From NCBI GenBank assembly GCA_007133445.1, contig SLMR01000292.1, positions 1-6,842 on the forward strand: DNA of 6,842 nt, written 5' to 3'. The DNA comes from Aquisalimonas sp. GTDB taxonomy: Bacteria > Pseudomonadota > Gammaproteobacteria > Nitrococcales > Aquisalimonadaceae. The notes beneath the pieces were generated by a model. It was not told the origin of the DNA. It did no database searches and saw nothing but the letters and a program-made list of their open reading frames with translations. Every line of letters begins with the position of its first letter. Positions within the stretch are counted from its first letter, which is position 1. Below are positions 1 through 6,842 of this stretch, one piece after another. Made by a program: the position numbers and the translations under genes.

Positions 1-27
1 CCATCGCGGCACGCACCGTCAATAACC

Positions 28-51
28 GGTCGCGGCTCGCGCCGCTCCTAC
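28..51 (-). repeat. REP-like palindromic element, GTAGGAGCGGC family
   Basis: Read on the minus strand, the element begins GTAGGAGCGGCGCGAGCCGC and ends GACC. GCGGC and GCCGC arms (32-36 and 41-45) can pair around a 4-base loop. A GTAG head followed by GGAGCGGC, a short palindrome and CGCGAC is the form I know from abundant REP elements in Pseudomonas, Xanthomonas and relatives, which are mobilised by RAYT transposases. It lies 17 bases beyond the stop of the 77-residue gene, as is usual for REPs, and could act as a 3' mRNA hairpin. It has no clear U-run, so it is not a canonical terminator. Only one copy of this family is visible here, so repeat status rests on recognition. Confidence 0.6.
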
Positions 52-68
52 GGCGACGCCCAGCCACG

Positions 69-302
69 TCACATCGACGCCGTATCCTCCCACGGCACCG
101 AGACTGCCAACCGCTCCCGCAGGGTGTCGTCATCGATCCCGTCCAGCTCCCGCTCGCCCTCCAGCCAGGTGTCCGACGTCATCAATGCCTTGCGCACGCC
201 ACTGCCGTCCCGGGGCATGAACAGGAACACCTGCATCCCGTACGACTCGCGCCCCACGGTGGCGTCCCACTCGCGGCCCTGTTCGTCGGTGAAGCGGCGC
301 AT
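69..302 (-). CDS. Conserved-looking small protein of unknown function downstream of radC (77 aa)
   Basis: I do not recognise a named family. The protein is acidic and has no signal peptide or membrane helix. It begins MRRFTDEQGREWDATVGRES, continues with a hydrophobic strand (GMQVFLFMPRDG) and RKALMTSDTW, then a charged helical stretch (residues about 45-66), and ends near VPWEDTASM. The opening looks like a beta-hairpin, suggesting a small soluble alpha/beta fold. I chose the ATG at 302 because a GAGGAG Shine-Dalgarno lies 8 bases upstream. An earlier in-frame ATG at 338 overlaps the radC stop and would add 12 residues with no good ribosome site. It starts 32 bases after radC on the same strand, so it is probably cotranscribed. 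Codon use resembles its neighbours. That it is a real gene is fairly secure; its function is unknown. Confidence 0.7.
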   Translation of the reverse strand: MRRFTDEQGREWDATVGRESYGMQVFLFMPRDGSGVRKALMTSDTWLEGERELDGIDDDTLRERLAVSVPWEDTASM

Positions 303-334
303 GGGCTTGTCTCCTCGCTGACCGGATTCCCGCA

Positions 335-1009
335 TCATAATAGCCCCCGCTCGGCGAACGACACCGGTTCGCCGTCACCGACCACGAAGTGATCCAGCAG
401 CCGGATGTCCACCACCGCCAGCGCCTCCTTGAGGCGCCGCGTAATCTGTTCGTCGGCACGGCTGGGTTCGGCGACCCCGGACGGGTGGTTGTGCGCCACG
501 ATCACCGCCGCGGCGTTCAGCGCCAGCGCGCGCCGCACCACTTCGCGCGGGTATACCGCGGCGGCGTCGATGGTGCCCTGGAACAGCTCCTCGAAGCGCA
601 GCACCCGGTGGCGGTTGTCCAGGAACAGGCAGGCGAAGACCTCCCGCTGCTGGTGGCGCAGGCGCGCGCTGAGGAACTCCGCCGTGGCGCGCGGGCTGGT
701 GAGTGCGCCGCCACGGTCCAGGTCCGTGGCGAGGTAGCGCCGGGCCATGGCCAGCACCGCCTGGAGCTGGGCGTACTTGGCGTCGCCCAGGCCGGGGCCG
801 GCGCAGAACTGCTGCTGATCCGCCTCCAGCAGCCCGCGCAGGCCGCCGAAGCGGCTCAGCAGGTCCCGCGCCAGGTCCACGGCGCTGACGCCACGGCTGC
901 CGGTGCGCAGGAAAATGGCCAGGAGTTCGGCGTCGGACAGCGCATCGGCGCCGTGTGTCAGCAGGCGTTCCCGGGGGCGTTCGCCTGCGGGCCAGTCCGT
1001 GATCGGCAT
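335..1009 (-). CDS. radC: RadC family protein (UPF0758), MPN+/JAMM domain
   Basis: This 224-residue protein matches the usual length of RadC (E. coli about 222). The N-terminal part has the conserved [14 protein letters not shown] stretch (residues 28-40) and a helix-hairpin-helix-like [12 protein letters not shown] (71-82), typical of DNA-associated proteins. The C-terminal MPN+ domain carries a complete JAMM metal motif: H173-x-H175, S183 and D186 within [14 protein letters not shown], with an upstream acidic E140/E141. It ends SFAERGLL, as in E. coli (SFAERGWI). The original link to radiation repair was later attributed to another gene, so the true role (nuclease, metalloprotease or recombination accessory) is unsettled. 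I chose the ATG at 1009 because GGAG lies about 7 bases upstream and the protein then begins like known RadCs. A longer frame to 1204 would run into coaBC. It is divergent from coaBC and followed by a small cotranscribed gene. Confidence 0.95.
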   Translation of the reverse strand: MPITDWPAGERPRERLLTHGADALSDAELLAIFLRTGSRGVSAVDLARDLLSRFGGLRGLLEADQQQFCAGPGLGDAKYAQLQAVLAMARRYLATDLDRGGALTSPRATAEFLSARLRHQQREVFACLFLDNRHRVLRFEELFQGTIDAAAVYPREVVRRALALNAAAVIVAHNHPSGVAEPSRADEQITRRLKEALAVVDIRLLDHFVVGDGEPVSFAERGLL

Positions 1010-1040
1010 GGTTGTTCTCCATCGTCCTTGAGGAAGGGCT

Positions 1041-1069
1041 TTTGTAGCTGCTTGCGCCGCCCGGCGCAA
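1041..1069 (-). promoter_or_regulatory. Candidate sigma-70 promoter for radC
   Basis: On the minus strand, TTGCGC (1069-1064) and TACAAA (1046-1041) are separated by exactly 17 bases. They match the -35 and -10 consensus at 3 of 6 and 4 of 6 positions. A start near 1034 would leave a leader of about 25 bases before the radC ATG at 1009, including its GGAG. The boxes lie within the palindrome at 1044-1081. The match is weak for a GC-rich genome and is inferred only. Confidence 0.3.
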
Positions 1070-1081
1070 CACCACCCCTAC
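1044..1081. repeat. Palindromic REP-like hairpin in the radC/coaBC divergent spacer
   Basis: TTGCGCCG (1052-1059) and CGGCGCAA (1062-1069) form a perfect 8-base inverted repeat around CC. The element is bracketed by GTAG (1044-1047) and CTAC (1078-1081), so both strands read a GTAG head. Read from 1081 on the minus strand it begins GTAGGGGTGGTGTTGCGCCG, similar in style to the GTAGGG-headed repeats near 5350 and 5500. It could be a REP element or a local regulatory palindrome for the divergent promoters. There is no second copy in the window to decide. Confidence 0.45.
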
Positions 1082-1101
1082 GCTCGGCAGGGGTGATCCC
1101 G

Positions 1102-1107
1102 TACACT
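1102..1107 (+). promoter_or_regulatory. Possible -10 box for the coaBC-dut-algC operon
   Basis: TACACT matches TATAAT at 4 of 6 positions and lies 47 bases before the coaBC ATG. No good -35 is present at 16-18 bases (TACGCT at 1079-1084 is poor), so an activator might be needed. An ACACT/AGTGT inverted repeat (1103-1107 and 1115-1119) overlaps it and could be an operator or chance. This is a low-confidence call. Confidence 0.25.
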
Positions 1108-1154
1108 CTTGTGCAGTGTTTCGCAGGGGGCTTCCGGCGCAACGGGAACCGGTC

Positions 1155-2366
1155 ATGGCAGATCTGAACGGAAAACGCATTCTTCTCGGGGTGACCGGCG
1201 GCATTGCCGCCTACAAGAGCGCCGACCTGGTGCGCCGTCTGCGCGACGCCGGTGCCGACGTGCGGGTGGTGATGACTGCCGGGGCGCAGGAGTTCGTGCG
1301 GCCACTGACCTTCCAGGCGGTTTCTGGCAACCCCGTCCACACCAGCCTGCTCGACCCCGACGCCGAAGCGGCAATGGGCCACATCGAGCTGGCCCGCTGG
1401 GCCGACGCCGTGCTGATCGCCCCGGCCAGTGCCGACACCCTCGCACGGCTGGCCCACGGCCTTGCCGATGACCTGCTCACCACCCTGTGCCTTGCCACGG
1501 ACGCTCCTATCGCCGTAGCCCCGGCCATGAACCGCCTCATGTGGGCGCACGCGGCCACCCGCGCGAACATGGACCTGTTGGCGCAGCGGCAGGTGACGGT
1601 CCTCGGTCCGGGGGCCGGCGATCAGGCCTGTGGCGAGACCGGTGACGGCCGCATGCTGGAGCCGTTGGAGCTGGTTGCGGCCATGGGCGGGGTCCTGCCC
1701 GAGCCCCTGCTTGCGGGGCGCCACGTGGTGATCACTGCCGGTCCCACCCGTGAGGCCATCGACCCGGTGCGCTACATCAGTAACCGCAGCTCCGGGCGCA
1801 TGGGGTTCGCCGTGGCCGACGCCGCGGTGCGCTGCGGGGCGCGCGTCACCCTGGTCACCGGTCCGGTGAACCTGCCCACCCCGGCCGGTGTGGAGCGGGT
1901 GGATGTCGAGTCCGCGGAGCAGATGCATGCAGCGGTCATGCAGCACGTCGCCGACTGCGATATCTTCATCGCCTGTGCGGCGGTGGCGGACTACCGGGCG
2001 GCGACGCCGGCCGAGGCCAAGATCAAGAAACAGGCCGATACCATGGAGATCGCCCTGGTCCGCAACCCGGATATTCTGGCGGACGTCGCCGGCCGGCCGC
2101 AGCCGCCGTTCACCGTGGGCTTTGCCGCGGAGACCCACGCCATGCAGGAGCACGCCGAGGACAAGCGCCGGCGCAAGGGCCTGGACATGATTGCCGCCAA
2201 CTGGGTGGGACGGCCCGGCACCGGTTTCGATGCCGAGGACAACGCCCTTGAGATCATCTGGCAAGGCGGTGGGGTGTCCCTGGGGCCGGAGCCCAAGACC
2301 CGCCTCGCGGTTGCCCTGATGGAACGGATCGCCGAGCGCTTTCACGGCGCCGGCCGGGAATGCTGA
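1155..2366 (+). CDS. coaBC: Bifunctional phosphopantothenoylcysteine decarboxylase / phosphopantothenate-cysteine ligase
   Basis: This 403-residue cytosolic enzyme (E. coli Dfp is 406) carries out two successive CoA steps: ligation of 4'-phosphopantothenate with cysteine using CTP, then FMN-dependent decarboxylation to 4'-phosphopantetheine. The N-terminal CoaC half has [11 protein letters not shown] near residues 12-22, the catalytic His76 in [10 protein letters not shown], the substrate-binding APAMN at 122-126 and the redox Cys159 in [10 protein letters not shown]. The CoaB half has [19 protein letters not shown] ending at Asn210, followed by RSSGRMG, then [12 protein letters not shown] starting at Lys289, VRNPDI and VGFAAET. 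Key residues fall at or within one position of E. coli numbering (His75, Cys158, Asn210, Lys289). I chose the ATG at 1155 because homology starts at once ([12 protein letters not shown]). A GTG at 1116 would only add 13 poorly conserved residues. The ribosome site is weak (GGGA at 1144). It leads the coaBC-dut-algC operon. Confidence 0.97.
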   Translation: MADLNGKRILLGVTGGIAAYKSADLVRRLRDAGADVRVVMTAGAQEFVRPLTFQAVSGNPVHTSLLDPDAEAAMGHIELARWADAVLIAPASADTLARLAHGLADDLLTTLCLATDAPIAVAPAMNRLMWAHAATRANMDLLAQRQVTVLGPGAGDQACGETGDGRMLEPLELVAAMGGVLPEPLLAGRHVVITAGPTREAIDPVRYISNRSSGRMGFAVADAAVRCGARVTLVTGPVNLPTPAGVERVDVESAEQMHAAVMQHVADCDIFIACAAVADYRAATPAEAKIKKQADTMEIALVRNPDILADVAGRPQPPFTVGFAAETHAMQEHAEDKRRRKGLDMIAANWVGRPGTGFDAEDNALEIIWQGGGVSLGPEPKTRLAVALMERIAERFHGAGREC

Positions 2367-2375
2367 GGAGCGAGA

Positions 2376-2831
2376 ATGACTACGGTCGATGTGCGGGTAC
2401 TGGACCACCGGCTCGAGCAGGAGTGGGGCCTGCCGGATTACGCCACCGATGGCGCCGCCGGGGTGGATCTGCGTGCCTGCCTGGACGAGGACACCCTGCT
2501 GGAACCCGGGCAGACCCTGCTGGTGCCCACCGGCCTCGCCATTCACATGGGTGACCCGGGTCTGGCGGCAACCATCCTGCCGCGCTCGGGGCTCGGCCAC
2601 AAGCACGGCATCGTGCTGGGGAACCTGGTGGGCCTGATCGATTCGGACTACCAGGGGCAGGTGTTCGTCTCCTGCTGGAACCGGGGTGCTAGCGCCTACA
2701 CCATCCAGCCGGGCGAACGCATTGCGCAGCTGGTGTTCGTTCCGGTGGTGCGCCCGGAGCTGCGCGTGGTGGAGGCGTTCGAACAGACGCAACGAGGGGA
2801 GGGCGGATTCGGCCATTCCGGCCGCCGCTGA
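2376..2831 (+). CDS. dut: Deoxyuridine 5'-triphosphate nucleotidohydrolase (dUTPase)
   Basis: This 151-residue protein is a trimeric-type dUTPase. It hydrolyses dUTP to dUMP and pyrophosphate, keeping uracil out of DNA and feeding thymidylate synthesis. All five family motifs are present: [10 protein letters not shown] (25-34), [11 protein letters not shown] (68-78), GLIDSDYQG (86-94, with the predicted catalytic Asp89 and the uracil-stacking Tyr92), [10 protein letters not shown] near 115-125, and the mobile C-terminal arm [10 protein letters not shown] (140-149). The length equals the E. coli enzyme. The ATG is preceded by GAGGAG (2365-2370), which overlaps the coaBC stop TGA at 2364-2366, so translation is probably coupled to coaBC. 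It lies 9 bases after coaBC and 6 bases before algC. Nothing is missing or unusual. Confidence 0.97.
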   Translation: MTTVDVRVLDHRLEQEWGLPDYATDGAAGVDLRACLDEDTLLEPGQTLLVPTGLAIHMGDPGLAATILPRSGLGHKHGIVLGNLVGLIDSDYQGQVFVSCWNRGASAYTIQPGERIAQLVFVPVVRPELRVVEAFEQTQRGEGGFGHSGRR

Positions 2832-2837
2832 GATACC

Positions 2838-5321
2838 ATGAGCGCCGGTATCGGGAGAGCAGGCAGCGAGCGCGGTGGCGTCCGCGTCACCCTCGCGACC
2901 GCGACCGTTGTCATCGTGCTGGTGGTTGCTGCCGCGTTATGGTTCGTCCGGGACGCGGCGGAACAGGCGCGGCAGGCCGAACGACAGGATATCCCGCGGG
3001 CGACCACCGGCCTGCTGGCGGCCCAGGTCGGCAGTGACGTCAAGGGTCTCAAGCGGCGGTTGAACGTGGCGGCTGAGCAGGAGGCGGTGCGTGGGGCGCT
3101 GGATGATGCCTCCGGCGACGCCATGGAAGGCGCCGTGCACAACCTGCGGCCCGCGTTTCCGGGGGCGCTGCGCCTGGCGCTGTTCCCGGCCGGCCATGAC
3201 AGCACGGATCGGGACGCCGAGCCGCCGGTCGGGTATGCGCTTCTGGACATGATGCGCACGGCGGAAGCGGAAGGCGGCATCGTCGGCCCCGAGGGGCATC
3301 TGCTCGGGCGCGATGATGCCCACGTCAACCTGGTGCAGCCCGTGGGCAGCAGTGACGAGGTGATTGGCCACCTGGTGCTGACCCTGCCACCGGACTGGAT
3401 GTGGGGGACGCTGGGTACCGGCGCCGCGGTGGACGGGCGGGTAGAGCTCCTGCAGAGCGACAGCGGTGCGCTGTTCAGTGAAGGTACCGGCAACGCGCCG
3501 GCGCTGGCGCACACGGCGGAGGTCCCGGGCACGGACTGGCGGGTGCGGTTCGAGCCTGCCGCTGCCGGTACGCCCTACCGGCCCCTGGCGGATCCCTGGT
3601 TCCTGACCGTGGTGGGTGTCGCGGCCGTTGCCATACTTCTGGTGATGGGCGTGACGGGGCGCGTTGTCCGCCGCCTGCGGAGTCGCGACAACCAGGCCTG
3701 GGCAGCGCTGATGCGTGACACCGTCGCTGGGACGCCGGGCAGTGGGTATGCCGCCGGCTGTGCGGAGACACAGCGGCAGCTGGATACCGCGCGAAAACAG
3801 GCGGCCGACGCCATGCAGGCACGCTCGGCCCCCTCGGCCACCTCCGGTGGCGTCACCCCGGAAGCGGCCACCGCCGATGCAGATGTCTTCGACAATGAGG
3901 AAGTGCCTGATGCCGAGAAGCAGAGTGACAGCGACAAGGAGCACGCAGTGAACGTTGATCCCAGCCTGTTTCGTGCCTACGACATTCGCGGTGTCGTGGG
4001 TCGCACGCTCTCCACCGAAGTGGTCCGGGAAATCGGCCGCAGCATCGGCAGTGAGGCCGCCGCCCGGGGTTGCACCGAGGTGGTAGTCGGGCGCGATGGT
4101 CGCCTCTCCAGCCCGGAACTGGCGGATGCGCTGATCCAGGGCCTGATGGCCACGGGCCGGCAGGTCATCGATGTCGGCCAGGTGCCCACTCCGGTGATGT
4201 ATTTCGCGACGCACCACCTGGGTACCGGCACGGGGGTGGAGATCACCGGCAGCCACAATCCGCCGGACTACAACGGCATGAAGATCATGATCGGCGGCGA
4301 GACCCTCTCCGGGGACGCCATCACCGCGCTGCATCGCCGGCTGCAGTCCGGGGATCTGCACGAGGGAGAGGGCAGCATGCGCCACCAGGATGTGGCCGAT
4401 GATTACATCGGCGCCATTGCCGGGGATGTCACCCTGCACCGGCCCCTGCGGGTGGTGCTGGACGCCGGCAACGGCGTGGGCGGCGACATCGCGCCGCAGG
4501 TGTTGCGGGCCATCGGGTGCGAGGTGGAGGCGCTTTACTGCGAGGTGGACGGCAACTTCCCCAACCACCATCCGGACCCCAGCGACCCGCGCAATCTGGA
4601 GGGTTTGATCCGCCTGGTCCGGCTGCAGGAGGCGGACGTGGGCCTGGCTCTGGACGGCGACGGCGACCGGCTCGGGGTGGTGGACAGCGACGGCAAGATC
4701 ATCTGGGCCGATCGTCAGATGATGCTCTACGCTCGCGACGTTCTGGCCCGCAACCCGGGCGCCGATATCGTCTTCGACGTCAAGTGCTCGTCGCGACTCG
4801 CCCAGGTGATCTCCGAGAACGCGGGTGTGCCCGTGATGTGGCGGACCGGCCATTCGCTGATCAAGGCCAGGCTCAAGGAGAGCGGCGCGCCGCTGGCCGG
4901 TGAGATGAGCGGCCACATCTTCTTCAATGACCGCTGGCCCGGCTTCGACGACGGCATCTACACGGCCGCGCGGCTGCTGGAGATCCTGTCCATGGAGGGG
5001 CAGAGCAGTGCCGAGGTGTTTGCGGGTCTGCCCGAGGCGGTGAGCACGCCGGAGATCAAGGTGGATCTGGAGGAGGGCGAGCCGCCGCAGGTGATCGAGC
5101 GCCTGGTGGCTGCCGCCAGCTTCCCCGATGCCCGGGTGACCACCATCGACGGCCTGCGCGTGGATTTCCCGGACGGCTGGGGCCTGGTGCGCGCCAGCAA
5201 CACCACGCCGTGCCTGGTCCTGCGCTTCGAGGGCGACGACCAGGCGGCGTTGGAGCGCATCCGTGCGAGTTTCCGCGAGCTGCTGCTGAAGGCGCGGCCG
5301 GGGCTGGAGTTGCCGTTCTGA
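2838..5321 (+). CDS. algC: Membrane-anchored phosphomannomutase/phosphoglucomutase (long AlgC form)
   Basis: This 827-residue protein has two parts. Residues 371-827 are a complete alpha-D-phosphohexomutase that interconverts mannose or glucose 6- and 1-phosphates for LPS, alginate-like polymers and other glycans. They show FRAYDIRG (378-385), the phosphoserine loop TGSHNPP with Ser472, the metal loop DGDGDR (606-611), the sugar-specificity loop GEMSGH (688-693) and the phosphate-binding loop RASNTTP (785-791). They are strongly similar to P. aeruginosa AlgC, ending FRELLLKARPGLELPF. Residues 1-370 are extra: a membrane helix at about 17-37, a region of about 215 residues predicted outside the cytoplasm with Cache/PAS-like strands (VNLVQPV, VIGHLVLTLP), a second helix at about 255-275 (WFLTVVGVAAVAILLVMG), then a charged low-complexity linker (about 300-370). 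I recall long AlgC forms annotated in Pseudomonas. The start has almost no Shine-Dalgarno and lies 6 bases after the dut stop, so coupled translation is likely. A GTG at codon 371 may give a short soluble form. Confidence 0.95.
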   Translation: MSAGIGRAGSERGGVRVTLATATVVIVLVVAAALWFVRDAAEQARQAERQDIPRATTGLLAAQVGSDVKGLKRRLNVAAEQEAVRGALDDASGDAMEGAVHNLRPAFPGALRLALFPAGHDSTDRDAEPPVGYALLDMMRTAEAEGGIVGPEGHLLGRDDAHVNLVQPVGSSDEVIGHLVLTLPPDWMWGTLGTGAAVDGRVELLQSDSGALFSEGTGNAPALAHTAEVPGTDWRVRFEPAAAGTPYRPLADPWFLTVVGVAAVAILLVMGVTGRVVRRLRSRDNQAWAALMRDTVAGTPGSGYAAGCAETQRQLDTARKQAADAMQARSAPSATSGGVTPEAATADADVFDNEEVPDAEKQSDSDKEHAVNVDPSLFRAYDIRGVVGRTLSTEVVREIGRSIGSEAAARGCTEVVVGRDGRLSSPELADALIQGLMATGRQVIDVGQVPTPVMYFATHHLGTGTGVEITGSHNPPDYNGMKIMIGGETLSGDAITALHRRLQSGDLHEGEGSMRHQDVADDYIGAIAGDVTLHRPLRVVLDAGNGVGGDIAPQVLRAIGCEVEALYCEVDGNFPNHHPDPSDPRNLEGLIRLVRLQEADVGLALDGDGDRLGVVDSDGKIIWADRQMMLYARDVLARNPGADIVFDVKCSSRLAQVISENAGVPVMWRTGHSLIKARLKESGAPLAGEMSGHIFFNDRWPGFDDGIYTAARLLEILSMEGQSSAEVFAGLPEAVSTPEIKVDLEEGEPPQVIERLVAAASFPDARVTTIDGLRVDFPDGWGLVRASNTTPCLVLRFEGDDQAALERIRASFRELLLKARPGLELPF
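3936..3950 (+). promoter_or_regulatory. Internal ribosome-binding site and GTG start candidate within algC
   Basis: AAGGAG (3936-3941) lies 6 bases before an in-frame GTG (3948-3950), codon 371 of the long reading frame. Initiation here would give a 457-residue soluble mutase beginning (M)NVDPSLFRAYDIRG, matching in length and layout the classical 463-residue P. aeruginosa AlgC. The site is stronger than the one at the long start (2838). It sits in a charged linker where Lys and Glu codons (GACAAGGAGCAC) could produce such a motif by chance. Confidence 0.5.
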
Positions 5322-5346
5322 GCGGAGCCTGGAGAGGCCGTTTGAT

Positions 5347-5368
5347 GGTGCATCAAGATGCACCCTAC
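5347..5368 (-). repeat. GTAG-type REP-like hairpin, copy 1 (inverted partner of copy 3)
   Basis: On the plus strand it reads GGTGCATC-AA-GATGCACC and then CTAC. The two 8-base arms are perfectly complementary, and read on the minus strand the unit has a GTAG head. It lies 25 bases after the algC stop and could form a stable 3' hairpin on the operon mRNA. It is a perfect 22-base reverse complement of 5495-5516. Confidence 0.75.
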
Positions 5369-5449
5369 GTGTGCCACGGTGCACCGCCATGCCGGGGGGC
5401 GTGGTGCCGGGAGACCCATGCCGTGCCCTTGCCGGGACCGGCCCGTCGC

Positions 5450-5480
5450 GGTGCACCAAGACGCACCCCGCGCGTGCCAC
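5450..5480 (-). repeat. Diverged REP-like copy 2
   Basis: This 31-base stretch is a direct repeat of 5347-5377. It matches at 26 of 31 positions, and all five differences are transitions (T to C or A to G, relative to copy 1). The palindrome has become GGTGCACC-AAGA-CGCACC, weakening the perfect stem, and the GTAG head (CTAC on the plus strand) has become CCGC. Similarity continues past the hairpin into GTGCCAC, so the copied unit was longer than the 22-base core. Confidence 0.6.
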
Positions 5481-5494
5481 CCGGCAACCGGGGC

Positions 5495-6482
<988 letters not shown>

Positions 6483-6487
6483 CAGCG

Positions 6488-6509
6488 GCCGGAGCTGTCA
6501 GCTCCCGGC
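6488..6509. terminator. Hairpin between convergent argB and the coiled-coil gene, possible bidirectional terminator
   Basis: GGAGCT (6491-6496) and AGCTCC (6500-6505) pair around GTC. Outer GCC (6488-6490) and GGC (6507-6509) extend the stem with one unpaired C. It starts 6 bases after the argB stop and overlaps the stop codon of the opposing gene (6498-6500). The position suits two-way transcription end, but no T-run follows on either strand, so intrinsic termination is uncertain. Confidence 0.35.
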
Positions 6510-6842
6510 GTCGTTGTCGGACTGCATCTCCCGGAACCGCTGGATGTGGTTGTTGAAGGTCTCGCGGATTTCGTCCTTGTCCGCCTGTCGCCGCTCAACG
6601 AAGTCTTTCTGGCGGTCCACCCGTGCCTGGATCTCGTCGATGCGTTCGTGGACCGGTTCGGGGTCGCCGCCGGAGAGGCGTTCCTGCTCGGCCGCCTCGT
6701 TACGCAGCCGGTCGAGCTCCTCCTGGTGACGGGCGATGCGGCTACGCGCGAGCTCGATGCTGGAGCGCAGATTCTCCATGCGTTCGTCCCTGGCATTCTC
6801 GATGGCGCCCGCGCTGGTAAAGGTGTCCCGCAGCATGCGGTC
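6498..6842 (-). CDS. Partial coiled-coil protein, probably DUF4124-type family (C-terminal part)
   Basis: The frame is open to the right edge (first visible codons Asp-Arg, then MLRDTFTSAGAIENARDERM), so 114 C-terminal residues are seen and the N-terminus is outside. The visible part is a highly charged alpha-helical coiled coil, rich in Glu, Arg, Asp and Gln, ending FNNHIQRFREMQSDNDAGS. The pattern (hydrophobic start, SxxxIxxARDERxxxLxxxI, long helix, short break at GGDPEPVHERI, second helix, final RFREM) resembles the C-terminal region of gammaproteobacterial DUF4124 proteins. Those usually start with a signal peptide and a small YRWVD-type domain, and would be envelope proteins of unknown role. 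A Met at 6836 is in frame, but the family pattern suggests that translation begins further upstream. Family assignment is from memory and moderate; that it is a gene is secure. Confidence 0.7.
   Translation of the reverse strand, partial: DRMLRDTFTSAGAIENARDERMENLRSSIELARSRIARHQEELDRLRNEAAEQERLSGGDPEPVHERIDEIQARVDRQKDFVERRQADKDEIRETFNNHIQRFREMQSDNDAGS

Noticed and set aside
303..338. ATG at 338 overlapping the radC stop as start of the small gene
   Set aside because: It is possible by coupling, but the ATG at 302 has a textbook GAGGAG at 8 bases, and the extra 12 residues look like leader sequence.
389..1096. Plus-strand frame opposite radC
   Set aside because: It is antisense to a protein with full family motifs and has no ribosome site or recognisable product.
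1116..1154. Upstream GTG start for coaBC
   Set aside because: The added 13 residues do not resemble the family N-terminus. With the ATG at 1155 the key residues fall at or within one position of E. coli numbering.
1010..1204. N-terminal extension of radC back to 1204
   Set aside because: It would cover the divergent spacer and the coaBC start; the ATG at 1009 has a good GGAG and gives the normal family length.
375..2816. Very long open frame on the minus strand opposite radC, coaBC and dut (over 800 codons)
   Set aside because: It is antisense to two certain genes, overlaps radC in another frame, is rich in Arg, Gly, His and Pro with no domain logic, and reflects the lack of stops in GC-rich third positions.
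2937..5480. Very long minus-strand open frame opposite algC
   Set aside because: It has the same GC-driven artefact; its composition mirrors the complement of algC codons and it runs into the REP spacer.

Overview
The window looks like chromosomal core DNA from a high-GC gammaproteobacterium. The protein sequences of CoaBC, dUTPase, AlgC and N-acetylglutamate kinase are closest in my memory to Pseudomonas homologues, and the order radC / coaBC-dut-algC-argB is the one I recall from Pseudomonas. The overall style (very GC-rich, GTAG-headed REP hairpins) would also fit Ectothiorhodospiraceae-like purple sulfur or halophilic relatives. The genus cannot be fixed from the sequence alone.

Layout. 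Positions 1-68 hold no gene but contain a REP-like hairpin. On the minus strand, radC (335-1009) is followed by a 77-residue protein of unknown function (69-302), probably in one transcript. A 145-base divergent spacer (1010-1154) holds a palindromic REP-like element and weak promoter candidates for both directions. On the plus strand, coaBC (1155-2366), dut (2376-2831) and algC (2838-5321) form a tight operon with gaps of 9 and 6 bases. A 264-base spacer (5322-5585) carries three related GTAG-type hairpin repeats. Next is argB (5586-6482), which converges on a partial minus-strand gene (6498 to the right edge) for a coiled-coil protein, probably of the DUF4124-type family.

Function. CoaBC makes 4'-phosphopantetheine for coenzyme A. 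Dut removes dUTP and supplies dUMP for thymidylate. AlgC interconverts hexose 6- and 1-phosphates for LPS and exopolysaccharide. ArgB carries out the second step of arginine synthesis. RadC is an MPN+/JAMM-domain protein of uncertain role. The genes share no pathway; the link is conserved housekeeping gene order.

I found no phage, CRISPR, transposase, toxin or defence gene, and no evidence of a novel multi-gene system. The most interesting points are the AlgC architecture (a two-helix membrane and extracytoplasmic sensor-like module fused in frame to the mutase, with a strong internal Shine-Dalgarno plus GTG exactly at the domain junction) and the REP cluster between algC and argB.
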